A program made the position numbers and the translations under genes. The notes beneath the pieces were generated by a model. The model saw nothing but the letters and a program-made list of their open reading frames with translations. It had not been told where the DNA came from and made no database searches. Shown here piece by piece: positions 18,933 through 28,356 of a stretch of 64,000 nucleotides of DNA. Every line of letters begins with the position of its first letter. Within the stretch, counting starts at the first letter, position 1. Source of the stretch: Streptococcus sp. CF8_St5-11 (lineage in GTDB: Bacteria; Bacillota; Bacilli; Lactobacillales; Streptococcaceae); assembly GCF_024295625.1 (NCBI RefSeq), contig NZ_JANCOJ010000001.1, positions 744,001 to 808,000 on the forward strand, written 5' to 3'.

Positions 18933-19636
18933 CCCTTCTTCGTCAAACGATACTGACCACTATGGTCACGTTCAAAGGTTAAAGAGACCAGTCCATCTGT
19001 CACCTGATAAGACAGGGCTAGGACTTGCTTGTCCTTTTCAGAGGTCAAACTAAGAGAATTGGGAAGACCTGATTTTTTCAAGACATCTTCTACTGCTGTC
19101 CCCTTTTCCTTTTTTCCATCTAGTGTCTGATAGCCTGTAAAATCTGCCAGTTTTAAGTTCTTTTTGCTCTGATAGTGAGCCGACTTGGGCGCAAAGCCTT
19201 GAATCGAGCTCAAATAAAAGGTATCATCCTGCTTTTGAAATTCTATGGTATAAGGATGAATCCCCTGCACAGGAGTCCCATAGCCTAGCTGGACTTGCGT
19301 TCCAAAAGTCGTATCTTCTTGTGTAAAACTCGCTGCTTTTCCAATTTTTTTGACGAATGCAGATAAAGTCACCCAATTTTTTTGTGTCTTTCCTTCTCCC
19401 CTTGCAAGGTCCAATGACAACAAGTCTTCTAAAGCCGGCTCTTTGGAAGAAGACGCAACAAATTGCTGGCTGTCTTCTTGCATGCGAGACAAACTCAACA
19501 AGCGATCTTTGGGCAAGGTTTTCACTGGATGAATCATAAACACCAAGCAAACACCAACCATAAAAGCCAGCAAAGCACTTGCAGCTTTTTGGAGGATCCG
19601 CTTATGATGTTCTATCCACTCTTTCATTTCTTCCAT
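18929..19636 (-). CDS. Unrecognised membrane-anchored protein, paired SmpA/BLIP-like domains
   Basis: 235 residues, unknown function. A membrane helix spans about residues 18-36. Two repeated units follow: 'LSAFVKKIGKAASFTQ' and 'AVEDVLKKSGLPNSLSL', each then a strand-rich stretch with aromatic and charged residues ('YTIEFQKQDDTFYLSS', 'LVSLTFERDHSGQYRL'). First gene of a three-gene operon. The shared plan with the next two genes suggests duplication and divergence. Confidence 0.7.
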   Translation of the reverse strand: MEEMKEWIEHHKRILQKAASALLAFMVGVCLVFMIHPVKTLPKDRLLSLSRMQEDSQQFVASSSKEPALEDLLSLDLARGEGKTQKNWVTLSAFVKKIGKAASFTQEDTTFGTQVQLGYGTPVQGIHPYTIEFQKQDDTFYLSSIQGFAPKSAHYQSKKNLKLADFTGYQTLDGKKEKGTAVEDVLKKSGLPNSLSLTSEKDKQVLALSYQVTDGLVSLTFERDHSGQYRLTKKG

Positions 19637-19706
19637 CCTTCATGCTCTTTCTATTCAAACTCTTTCTATTGTATAGAAAATTAGCGTATTTGTCTCGTCT
19701 TATCCC

Positions 19707-19729
19707 AAAAAAGAGGCGCTTGCCTCTTT
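19707..19729 (-). terminator. Terminator after the 363-aa paired-domain gene
   Basis: AGAGGCAAGCGCCTCT followed by TTTTTT on the minus strand; it separates this gene from the three-gene operon downstream. Confidence 0.75.
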
Positions 19730-19743
19730 CTTGTCTGATCCTT

Positions 19744-20835
19744 TTAGTAGCTGTCTTTACTGCTCAAGAGAAAATCTCCATTTTCTTGGCGAATAAAGGT
19801 CAAATCCACGTAGTCCCCATTTTTCTTTTGGAAGTCCATGACCAATTCTATCTCGTCTGAATCATCAGATGAACTCACCGTCAGATTGACTGCATCACCG
19901 TATTTTTCTAAAAGCTCTTTGTAAGAGGTCCCTCCAGCACCGGTTTCACTATCTCCAACCTTGAACCCATCTGCAAAGTTATCCTCAACCGTAAGATTTT
20001 TCCCAAATTGATTAAATTCAAATTTGACAAGCTGGAATGCTTTCCCTTTCTTAGAGTATGTCGCTTTGACCTCTTTATTATAAGAGTTATCATCCCAAAA
20101 TAATTTCAATTCTCCACTTTCAAATTGAACGGAGCTAGCTTTCCCATAAGCTTCAATCATTTCCTCAGGAGTCTCCCCAGCATCACTTCCTGTTAAAAAC
20201 TGAAGTTGCTCGATATCAGACTGTTTCCAGCTAAAATCAACTTCCGAGTCTTCTGCGGTCAATTGATCCAAATCGATATTGGAAGACGAACCAGAATGGT
20301 CGCTTGACCAGGTAGAAGCATGTTTTTTTGAGGGACTAGTGCTCGGGCTGGCATGACCAATCAAATAGCCACTGACTCCTCCGATAAGAAGACCCACTAA
20401 AATCCCAAGGGCAAAACGAATCGCCTTCTTGTCTGCAGTATCCATCGGTTTTCTGACAGGGGGGATAGGTGCTTGTGAAATATTTGTTCCAGGAAGAGGG
20501 GCTATTTGCGGACTAACTGGTTGAGCTGCTATGTTTTGAGGAGCTTCAGGCGCAGGCTGGAATGGAGGAGTCGGTTGGGGAGGTGCAACTACATCCGGAT
20601 GTTCTCCAACAGTTGCTTCATCCACCTTTGGAGGCTCCACTGTTTCTGAAACAGCTGGCTCGTCTGCCTCTTCTTTCATTGCTTTCGACTCCGTCACTGA
20701 AAGGCCACTAGCTTCTGGAGCCACCAAATCTTCGGCTTCTTCTTTTGGGACAAAAGCTGGCGCAGCCACATCAAATTGAGGCGCACCCTCTACGGGAGTA
20801 TGTTTCATAAATTGTTCTTGATCTTTCTCGGACAT
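19744..20835 (-). CDS. Unrecognised single-pass protein with acidic/Pro-rich cytoplasmic region and paired domains
   Basis: 363 residues; function unknown. The first 135 residues are acidic then proline-rich and probably cytoplasmic (KK precedes the helix). A glycine-rich membrane helix lies at about 145-165 ('ALGILVGLLIGGVSGYLIG'). The outside part has two units, 'PEEMIEAYGKASSVQF' and 'YKELLEKYGDAVNLTV', with strand-rich sequence after each, as in the next three genes. AAAGGAG precedes the ATG. Its own terminator suggests a separate transcript. Upstream, 20836-21060 holds nothing I recognise. Confidence 0.7.
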   Translation of the reverse strand: MSEKDQEQFMKHTPVEGAPQFDVAAPAFVPKEEAEDLVAPEASGLSVTESKAMKEEADEPAVSETVEPPKVDEATVGEHPDVVAPPQPTPPFQPAPEAPQNIAAQPVSPQIAPLPGTNISQAPIPPVRKPMDTADKKAIRFALGILVGLLIGGVSGYLIGHASPSTSPSKKHASTWSSDHSGSSSNIDLDQLTAEDSEVDFSWKQSDIEQLQFLTGSDAGETPEEMIEAYGKASSVQFESGELKLFWDDNSYNKEVKATYSKKGKAFQLVKFEFNQFGKNLTVEDNFADGFKVGDSETGAGGTSYKELLEKYGDAVNLTVSSSDDSDEIELVMDFQKKNGDYVDLTFIRQENGDFLLSSKDSY

Positions 20836-21062
20836 TTCGAATTCTCCTTTTTATTCTTCTCTTCTACTATAACATAAAACCAAGCAAGGACCAACTCCTG
20901 TCTGTTTAGACTGAAAAAGATCGGACCTTTTAGAAACTTCTATTAAAATTTCTTTCGAAGGGTGACAATCGCAATCAGATTACCATATGATCGAGAAACA
21001 TAACTAGATCGTGTTTTTATAATTAATTCCAGGGGACAAAAATATGAGTTTGTTTAGCAAAT

Positions 21063-21092
21063 AAAAAAACGATCTTTTTCAAGATCGTTTTG
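21063..21092 (-). terminator. Terminator of pgi
   Basis: AACGATCTTG and AAGATCGTT pair and are followed by T7 on the minus strand. Confidence 0.8.
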
Positions 21093-21100
21093 TCTATTGA

Positions 21101-22450
21101 TTAAAGACGAGCGTTGAGTTCTGCTCCAAGCTCTTCAAATCCTGGTTTACCAAGAAGGGCAAACATATTTTTCTTGTAGGCTTCAACACCTGGTTGGTCA
21201 AATGGGTTGATAGCATTCAAGTAACCTGAAAGGGCGATGGCCAATTCGAAGAAGTAGATAGTGTAACCAAGAGTGAAGGCATCTTGCTCAGGAAGAGTTA
21301 CGTACATGTTTGGCACGTCACCATCTGTGTGGGCAAGAAGAACACCGTCAGTTGCTTTTTTATTAACGAAGTCAACGTCTTTTCCTTGAAGGTATCCAAG
21401 TCCGTCAAGGTCTTCTTCCAAAGTAGGGATGATCACGTTCTTACGTGGTTTGTCCACACGGACAACTGTTTCAAACATGATGCGAGTTCCTTCTTGGATA
21501 AATTGACCCAATGAGTGCAAGTCTGTTGAGAAGTTAGCTGAAGTTGGGTAAATACCTTTTTGGTCTTTCCCTTCTGACTCACCAGCCAATTGTTTCCACC
21601 ATTCTGAGAAGTATTGAAGGGATGGCTCGTAGTTGACCAAGATTTCAGTAGCATAACCTTTACGGTAAAGGATGTTACGAACAGCTGCGTATTGGTAAGC
21701 TTCGTTTTCAGCAATCTTGTCTGAAGTGTAGTCTTTACGAGCTGCGTTCGCACCTTCCATAAGGGCTTTGATGTCTGCACCTGATGCAGCGATTGGAAGC
21801 AATCCAACTGCTGTCAATACTGAGAAGCGTCCACCGATATCATCTGGAACCACAAATGTTTCCCAACCGTTCGCATCTGCTTCAACCTTAACAGCACCTT
21901 TTTGGCGGTCAGTTGTTGCATAGATCCGTTTGTTAGCTTCTTCTTGACCATATTTCTTCACCAAGAGTTCTTTGAAGACACGGAAAGCGATCGCTGGTTC
22001 AGTTGTTGTACCTGATTTAGAAATCACGTTGACTGAGAAATCTTTATCTGAAACATACTCTACCAAGTCAGCAAGGTAAGTAGATGAGATGGAGTTTCCA
22101 GCATAAAGGATTTGTGGAGCTTTGCGTTCTTCTTTTGTTTGCAAGTTTGCAAAGTGGTGGTTCAAGAAGTCGATAGCTGCTTTGGCACCAAGGTAAGATC
22201 CACCGATACCGATCACGACCAAAACATCGCTGTCTGCTTTGATTTGTTCAGCAGCTTTCAAGATGCGGTCAAATTCCTCACGGTCATAATTTTCAGGAAG
22301 GTCCAACCAACCTAGGAAGTCACTACCAGCACCTGTTCCTTTACGGATCAATTCATCAGCTGCAGTCACTTGTGGTTGCATATATTCCACTTCATGTGGG
22401 GCAACAAATTTACCCAAAACTTTTGAGTAGTCAAATTTAATATGAGACAT
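21101..22450 (-). CDS. pgi: Glucose-6-phosphate isomerase
   Basis: 449 residues, the compact Firmicute length. It interconverts glucose-6-phosphate and fructose-6-phosphate in glycolysis. '[20 protein letters not shown]' is the first sugar-phosphate loop, '[16 protein letters not shown]' the second, and '[10 protein letters not shown]' carries the conserved Gln/Glu region. The start follows AGGAAT. Transcribed alone from the promoter at 22479-22507. Confidence 0.96.
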   Translation of the reverse strand: MSHIKFDYSKVLGKFVAPHEVEYMQPQVTAADELIRKGTGAGSDFLGWLDLPENYDREEFDRILKAAEQIKADSDVLVVIGIGGSYLGAKAAIDFLNHHFANLQTKEERKAPQILYAGNSISSTYLADLVEYVSDKDFSVNVISKSGTTTEPAIAFRVFKELLVKKYGQEEANKRIYATTDRQKGAVKVEADANGWETFVVPDDIGGRFSVLTAVGLLPIAASGADIKALMEGANAARKDYTSDKIAENEAYQYAAVRNILYRKGYATEILVNYEPSLQYFSEWWKQLAGESEGKDQKGIYPTSANFSTDLHSLGQFIQEGTRIMFETVVRVDKPRKNVIIPTLEEDLDGLGYLQGKDVDFVNKKATDGVLLAHTDGDVPNMYVTLPEQDAFTLGYTIYFFELAIALSGYLNAINPFDQPGVEAYKKNMFALLGKPGFEELGAELNARL

Positions 22451-22478
22451 GTTATTCCTCCAATATTTCTTCTCCTCT

Positions 22479-22507
22479 ATGATATCGCTTTACAGGGATT
22501 TAATCAA
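22479..22507 (-). promoter_or_regulatory. Promoter of pgi, with cre-like sequences upstream
   Basis: TTGATT, 17-bp spacer, TATCAT on the minus strand. Two imperfect cre-like sequences lie upstream, at 22521-22534 (TGAAAACGTTTTAT read on the minus strand) and 22578-22591; both are weak matches. Confidence 0.6.
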
Positions 22508-22618
22508 GGAAAACCATCCTATAAAACGTTTTCATTTGCTAATTTTTTTATTTTCACAAATCAAGCAACGACGCAATAGCAATCGTTTGCATATTTGTAC
22601 TATTTTTGACTAGAAAAT

Positions 22619-22647
22619 CAAAAAAAAGAGGCTTCTTCCGAAGCTCT
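22619..22647 (-). terminator. Terminator downstream of the tandem-repeat region
   Basis: AGAGCTTC-GGAA-GAAGCCTCT followed by T7 on the minus strand. It would end any transcript running from the SRP RNA through the tandem repeats. Confidence 0.7.
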
Positions 22648-22707
22648 ATTTTCACGCTATTATTCTTTGAATCCGCTAATGAATTTCAAGATGACTCTAG
22701 TGAGTGA

Positions 22708-23105
22708 TAGCCCTCACGTCGCTTCACTCCTCAGGATCAATATCTCTAGGTTCGGTTGCGCCTTACAGGCTAATTTCATGTTACGCTATAGCCCTCACGT
22801 CGCTTTGCTCCTCAGGATCAATATCTCTATGTTCGGTTGCGCCTTACAGGCTTACCTCACTAAGAGCATTCATAGGTTTACAGCTTTTTCCCTAACGGGA
22901 AAAACTGCATCCATTGCTCTAAGATTCGTCTGCGTCTTACTGGCTAATTTCATTTCACGCTATAGCCCTCACGTTGCTTCACTCCTCAGGATCAATATCT
23001 CTAAGTTCAGTTGCGACTTACAGGCTTGATTCGTTAAGAGCTTTTATCGGTTTACAGCTTTTTCCCTAACGGGAAAAACTGCATCCATTGCTCTAAGATT
23101 CATCT
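22708..23105. repeat. Composite A-A-B-A-B tandem array beside the SRP RNA
   Basis: Unit A (81 bp, starting tagccctcacgtcgcttcac) begins at 22708, 22789 and 22963. Unit B follows the second and third A, starting at about 22861 and 23035, so A+B recurs with a 174-bp period. Unit B contains the perfect hairpin TTTTTCCC-GTTA-GGGAAAAA, enclosed by AGAGCA/TGCTCT. Unit A starts and ends with complementary AGCC/GGCT. No credible ORF: the frames give only repeat-derived peptides. Confidence 0.85.
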
Positions 23106-23137
23106 GCGTCCCTTGGACTTGATTCATCAAGAGCAAT

Positions 23138-23217
23138 AGAAAAGAGCACACAGTTCACTTCGCTTAGGGCTGCTGGATTCCTCCCCTGACCCGCTTCACG
23201 CAGAACTGTTGCTCCGA
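23138..23217 (-). ncRNA. ffs: Signal recognition particle RNA (small bacterial type)
   Basis: Read on the minus strand, the conserved domain IV core GGTCAGGGGAGGAATCCAGC followed by AGCCC is present. The flanks GAGCAACAGTTC and GAACTGTGTGCTC form the closing stem of a roughly 80-nt hairpin. It binds Ffh and directs membrane proteins to the Sec translocon. It lies just downstream of tadA, as in other streptococci, and has its own promoter. Ends are estimated from the -10 box and the closing stem. Confidence 0.9.
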
Positions 23218-23222
23218 TAGGT

Positions 23223-23250
23223 ATTATATCATAATTTGTTCGATTTGCAA
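23223..23250 (-). promoter_or_regulatory. Promoter of SRP RNA
   Basis: TTGCAA, 16-bp spacer, consensus TATAAT on the minus strand; predicted start at about 23216. The -10 lies 35-40 bp past the tadA stop. Confidence 0.8.
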
Positions 23251-23261
23251 AGGTCCGGTTT

Positions 23262-23771
23262 TTATTCTTGTGTTTCGGCCTTGGCTGCGAGTTTGGCTTG
23301 TTTTTTTCGTTCTCGACCTTGGCGGAAGAAGGTCTGCATGATGGCTGCACATTCTGCTTCCAAGATTCCTGTTTCTACTTCGACTCGGTGATTGAGGCGT
23401 TCATCTGCCAAAATGTCGTAGAGACTACCTGCTCCACCGAACTTCTGATTGGTCGCCCCGTAAATCACCTTGGGAATGCGAGCCAGACCGATGGCGCCAC
23501 TGCACATGACACAGGGCTCAATCGTGACAAAAAGCGTCGTATCCAGCAGGCGCCAGCTATTTTCACGCTGATTGGCCTCCTCGATCGCCATGATTTCCGC
23601 ATGCATGACCGCCCGCTGCAGCTCCTCACGCGCATTATGTCCACGCCCGATAATCTGACCATCCTTGACCAAGACACAGCCAATCGGTATTTCATCATTG
23701 GCGAGGGCAATCTCCGCCTCCTTCAGGGCTTCCCTCATAAACATCGCTTTTTCCTCTATCGTGTAGTCCAT
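23262..23771 (-). CDS. tadA: tRNA-specific adenosine deaminase
   Basis: 169 residues. It deaminates A34 to inosine in tRNA-Arg(ACG). The catalytic 'VMHAEIMAIEEA' supplies the zinc His and the proton-shuttle Glu, and 'TIEPCVMCSGAI' the two zinc cysteines. The ATG at 23771 (MDYTIEEK) is chosen because an extended -10 (TGGTATAAT, 23803-23808) would place the transcript start downstream of the longer ATG at 23804, and streptococcal TadA begins at this point. The C-terminal tail is Lys/Ala-rich. Confidence 0.93.
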   Translation of the reverse strand: MDYTIEEKAMFMREALKEAEIALANDEIPIGCVLVKDGQIIGRGHNAREELQRAVMHAEIMAIEEANQRENSWRLLDTTLFVTIEPCVMCSGAIGLARIPKVIYGATNQKFGGAGSLYDILADERLNHRVEVETGILEAECAAIMQTFFRQGRERKKQAKLAAKAETQE

Positions 23772-23830
23772 CTCTTCCTTCTTCCTTTTAGTTTCTTTGT
23801 TCATTATACCATAGGCAGCTTACGACTCAC

Positions 23831-23919
23831 AAAAAAAGCCGCCGATTGGGCGACTCTTATGGGAGATTATTATGAAAAAGTTTAGGAGGTTTAAACAAAG
23901 TTAGGAGGTCTTTGTTTAT
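23831..23919 (-). ncRNA. csRNA-type small RNA (Cia-dependent)
   Basis: About 89 nt. It starts 7 nt after TATACT and ends at the hairpin AGTCGCC-CAATC-GGCGGCT plus T7. Two unpaired CCTCCTAA segments can pair with Shine-Dalgarno sequences, and ACTTTTTCATAATAATCTCC is complementary to a ribosome site plus ATG-AAA-AAG start. These are the known traits of streptococcal csRNAs, which repress targets such as comC by covering the start region. The promoter carries a CiaR repeat at the exact expected distance. Family membership is a strong inference; the individual target is unknown. Confidence 0.85.
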
Positions 23920-23925
23920 GCTTCT

Positions 23926-23958
23926 AGTATAGCTGGCCTATCTTAAATAAAGCTTAAG
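23926..23958 (-). promoter_or_regulatory. CiaR binding site and promoter of the csRNA
   Basis: On the minus strand CTTAAG-CTTTA-TTTAAG (23942-23958) matches the CiaR direct repeat NTTAAG-N5-WTTAAG. It ends 10 nt before the -10 TATACT (23926-23931), the geometry of CiaR-activated promoters. Confidence 0.85.
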
Positions 23959-24073
23959 TTCTCTGAGTATTGATGATTTTGGAAATATCACCACTTAGAA
24001 TCTCAAAAATATCTGACAAATTGCTGGCTTACTACTATCCGCTTTGTCGCAGAACCAACTATTGTGGCATCGC

Positions 24074-25659
24074 TCATCCTTTACGTAACTCAAGGATTTG
24101 GTCATAGCGCTCTTCTTCATCAATATGATGGGCTATTTCTAGTACCGTGATCGGCAAAGAAAAGATTAGGTCTCTAACCAGACGACTATTTTTTCGTCCA
24201 AAGCTGATGTCACTTCGTCCGCTAATAAAATATCCTTCTCGCGTAAGAGAAAACGAGCCAACTCTAATCTGACACGCTGACCTCCTGAAATGTTTTCACC
24301 ATTATTATGAATTTCTACATTCAAAATATCCTGAAATTCATCTATTAAGCCAACTCGGTCCAATACCTCCAATAATTCATGGTCCTGAAAAGGCTGACCA
24401 AAAGTTAGATTATAGCGGATAGTATCGTTAAACAGGAAGGGATGCTGGCTAATTAAACCGATATTCCCTTGGAAATGACTCGTTATTTGATTTCCATCAT
24501 ACTGAACGAAAATGTCACCCTCATCACATACTTCTTCTCCTAAAATCAAGCGAAAAAGAGTCGTCTTTCCAGACCCGCTCGGTCCTTTGATTAAGACCTT
24601 CTGACCTACTGAAATCGTCGCCGTCAAATCAGAAAAAAGCTGACGTTCAGCAAAACTTTTTGAAATATGATTTAAGCGCAACGATTCGAGATTTTCAACA
24701 AATTGATCCTTTGTCTCTTCGAAATCAGGTTCTTCCTCGATAATCTTAAACAGGCGGTTCGCAGTCGGCAAGGCACCTTGGAGATTGGCTGCACTGTACA
24801 TCAGAGTTTGGATCGGTTCTACCAGCATCCCCGCAGCAACATACATAGAGATGAGGCTTGTAATAGAAATAGAATTTCCCTGTAAACTCAAATAAAAGCC
24901 TAAAGCAAGAGGAACAACCTGACTAAAAAAGACCATAAATCCATTAAAGAAAAAAATAATATTATGTGTGAAACAAAATCTTTGGATGGCTTTTTGATAT
25001 TCTCCGTTTAAATCATTCACGCGCTCTTCATTCAGCCTCATGGCCTGATTAATCCGTAAGGTTTGGCTGCCTTGCATACTATCCGAGACAAGCCCATGTA
25101 ATTTCGTTCTAAGCTTGGACCAGCTGTCTCCCGAATCTTGTAAACGACGATTCATGATGAACTGAGGAATAGGTCTCATAATCGTAAAAATGACAAAAAT
25201 AAGTCCTAAGAGAAAATTTTGTGAAACAATATAAATGGCTGTAACAAGGGCGACAAATCCCCAACTCACCATAACATTTATATTTTCCAAATAATTATCG
25301 CCCACATATTCCATATCTTGAGTTAGCAGACTAACTTTTTCATCATTGGAAAATTTAGGATTCAATATGACTTTCTTAAATAAAAGGGCACGGACACTTT
25401 TGTTGATTTCTCTTCGGAATATATTGTGCGAATGGTTTGAAAACAGCATCAGACTATAAATAACAAGATAGACAGACAAACCAAATAAAACAAAATTGAG
25501 AATTTTTCCATAAGAAAGGCCGTCTTGATCTAACTTCAAGGCCTTCGTTAAAATCAGAGGTTGCGCCAACACCAAACCACTATTCACAATACGCCCTAAA
25601 AAAATAGGAAAAAGATACTTCTTATCAATGTACTTATAAATATTTCTCATAATTATCAT
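24074..25659 (-). pseudogene. ABC exporter (TMD-NBD), frameshifted before the H-loop
   Basis: Half-transporter: about 290 residues with six membrane helices, then an ATPase domain with Walker A 'GPSGSGKTTL', Q-loop 'LISQHPFLF', signature 'ENISGGQRVRLELARF' and Walker B 'ILLADEVTSALDE'. As sequenced the frame stops at 24166 after 497 residues (...DEKIVVWLET). Adding one A to the A6 run (T6 at 24189-24194, plus strand) restores NSRLVRDL...IAHHIDEEERYD to a stop at 24074, about 528 residues. The lost part holds the H-loop histidine needed for ATP hydrolysis. Probably inactive, unless the run slips or this is a sequencing error. It follows the peptide and radical-SAM remnants and would have exported their product (inference). 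Confidence 0.75.
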
Positions 25660-25669
25660 CCATCAAAAT

Positions 25670-25690
25670 AGAGGGCTAGCACAACCCTCT
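25670..25690 (-). terminator. Hairpin between small peptide ORF and ABC exporter
   Basis: AGAGGG-TTGTGCTAG-CCCTCT followed by ATTTTG on the minus strand. A leaky attenuator in this position is common between peptide precursor and exporter genes. Confidence 0.5.
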
Positions 25691-25714
25691 TCTCTAATTT
25701 ATTTAAAATCGTGA

Positions 25715-25786
25715 TTATTTACAATCACAATTATAGTTAAATACTCTAGGTTTAGCATTCATTTTGTCATCGAATTTGTTATTCAC
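25715..25786 (-). CDS. Possible 23-residue Cys-containing peptide (RiPP precursor candidate)
   Basis: A GTG-started frame, 8 nt after the radical-SAM remnant stops, encodes a 23-residue peptide ending KPRVFNYNCDCK. AAGG lies 5 nt before the GTG. It contains N-Y-N-C, which fits the NxxC core motif of one class of streptococcal radical-SAM peptides joined by a thioether. A hairpin follows, then the exporter. It is too short to prove as a gene; it could instead be deletion debris. No relative is recognised. Confidence 0.35.
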   Translation of the reverse strand: MNNKFDDKMNAKPRVFNYNCDCK

Positions 25787-25794
25787 TTTAACCT

Positions 25795-26073
25795 TCACCG
25801 AAAATTACAATCTCCATGTGTCAAAATTGTTAGTTCCAATAATTCAGCATCTGTATCGCTTATTTTAGATAGATACTTTTCGACCTCATACTCACCCTCA
25901 CTTAAATATTTATTTTTATCAAGATAAGCATGAAACTCTTTCCTAATCACATCATTGCTGTCGACTACTCTATTCAATTCATTCGTAAGAAAAAATGAAT
26001 GATTGGTTTTAGTATTAAAATACAACGTACCATCATCAGTACTATATTTTAATATATATCGTGACAAATTCAT
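25795..26073 (-). pseudogene. Radical SAM peptide maturase, N-terminal fragment
   Basis: 92 residues. The first 75 look like the N-terminal peptide-binding region of peptide-modifying radical SAM enzymes ('YILKYSTDDGTLYFNTKTNH'). The end 'ELTILTHGDCNFR' is the start of the CxxxCxxC iron-sulfur motif: the first Cys and the three spacer residues are present, then TGA stands where the second Cys belongs. Nothing downstream in any frame continues the TIM barrel, so most of the gene is deleted rather than merely stopped. A strong RBS (GAGGTGAT) and promoter remain. The DNA is more AT-rich than its neighbours, fitting horizontal origin. Confidence 0.75.
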
Positions 26074-26111
26074 ATTATCACCTCTTAATCTGTGTGACTT
26101 AACCTACAGTA

Positions 26112-26140
26112 AGTGTACGCCGATAGAAATATTAAATCAA
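26112..26140 (-). promoter_or_regulatory. Promoter of the radical SAM/peptide/ABC remnant operon
   Basis: TTGATT, 17-bp spacer, TACACT on the minus strand, about 40 bp before the ATG. Confidence 0.6.
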
Positions 26141-26191
26141 GCAATATTCAGCAGATTAGAAAAGTTCCAACTTTTAATATTTTGGAAAAGG

Positions 26192-26836
26192 TTATCCTAT
26201 AAAAGCTGCAATTTCGCCAACTTCTTGAGCAATATAGGTGGCGCCGGCTTCTTCCAATTCTTCCCTGCTTCCAAAGCCATAAAGGACACCGATAGAATCA
26301 AGCTTTTGCGCTTGAGCGCCAAGCACATCGTGCTCCCTGTCTCCAATCATGATGGTATGCGCCAAATCTGTAATCCCATTTTGCTCCAAGGCATACTGGA
26401 TAACATCGCTTTTTTTACTACGTTTTCTATCCATGGTCGCACCAGCGACAAAGTCAAAATAATCATACAAACCAAAGTGTTTGAGAATTTGAATGGAAAA
26501 TTCTTCAGGCTTTGACGTAGCTACAATCAACTGTTTGCCAGCCTGCTTGAGAGAAGCCAGCAAGTCAGGAACGCCTAGATAGACCTCATTTTCATAAAGG
26601 CCTTTTTCGGAAAAATACTCATGATAGTAGTCAATGGCCTTTAAACATTCTTCCTTAGAAAATCCATAAAAGCGCTCAAAAGACTCCTGCAAGGGCGGAC
26701 CGATGAAAACTCTCAATGCTTTCTTGTCTGGCACTTGAATCCCATATTTTCCTAAGGCATAGGCCACCGAGTTGGTAATCCCTAGTTCTGAATTGGTCAA
26801 GGTGCCGTCTAGGTCAAATAAAATCGTTTGATACAT
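26192..26836 (-). CDS. HAD family hydrolase, phosphoglycolate phosphatase-like
   Basis: 214 residues. HAD motif I 'ILFDLDGTLTNS' is at the N-terminus, motif II 'IVATSKPEEF', a lysine in 'DRKRSKKSDVI', and motif IV 'IMIGDREHDVLGA'. The cap between motifs I and II is the alpha-helical C1 type. It likely dephosphorylates a small phosphorylated metabolite; the substrate cannot be read from sequence. AAAGAGGAAA precedes the ATG. An R1 element separates it from purA. Confidence 0.85.
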   Translation of the reverse strand: MYQTILFDLDGTLTNSELGITNSVAYALGKYGIQVPDKKALRVFIGPPLQESFERFYGFSKEECLKAIDYYHEYFSEKGLYENEVYLGVPDLLASLKQAGKQLIVATSKPEEFSIQILKHFGLYDYFDFVAGATMDRKRSKKSDVIQYALEQNGITDLAHTIMIGDREHDVLGAQAQKLDSIGVLYGFGSREELEEAGATYIAQEVGEIAAFIG

Positions 26837-26856
26837 TTTTTCCTCTTTCTGCTTTC

Positions 26857-27042
26857 AAAAAGAGGCTGGGACAAAAGTCCTAGCCTCTCAATTGTCTTTG
26901 GATTGTCGAGCAAGACGCAGTGGTTGAGTGGGCTCTACTACGCTGATTTCATCAGCTTTTACAGCCCTACTCAACTGTGCGGAGGTGGGACGATGAAATC
27001 GAATTCTAACGAATGACCGATTTCTGTCTCACTCTCTTTTTT
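26857..27042 (-). repeat. Dispersed hairpin element R1, copy B
   Basis: Inverted relative to copy A, nearly identical throughout. It starts aaagaggctgggacaaaagt and ends with the gagtg end against the purA stop. The hairpins at its ends can terminate transcription. Confidence 0.85.
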
Positions 27043-27045
27043 AAA

Positions 27046-28347
<1,302 letters not shown>

Positions 28348-28356
28348 TCATATACC

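Noticed and set aside
21041-21061. ORF of six codons with AGGGG upstream (MSLFSK)
   Set aside because: Too short and no supporting context.
22667-23029. 120-codon plus-strand frame in the tandem array, and possible CRISPR
   Set aside because: The peptide merely repeats the DNA units, with no RBS. Units are 81-93 bp, directly adjacent, without unique spacers, so it is not a CRISPR array.
23871-23930. Short plus-strand ORF starting ATG-AAA-AAG with GGAG upstream
   Set aside because: It is the complement of the csRNA, whose sequence mimics the antisense of a ribosome site; codons end after ten residues.
23954-24028. 24-codon minus-strand open stretch ending SKIINTQRT
   Set aside because: Could be a gene remnant past the ABC exporter, but there is no start or recognisable family, and it overlaps the CiaR site.
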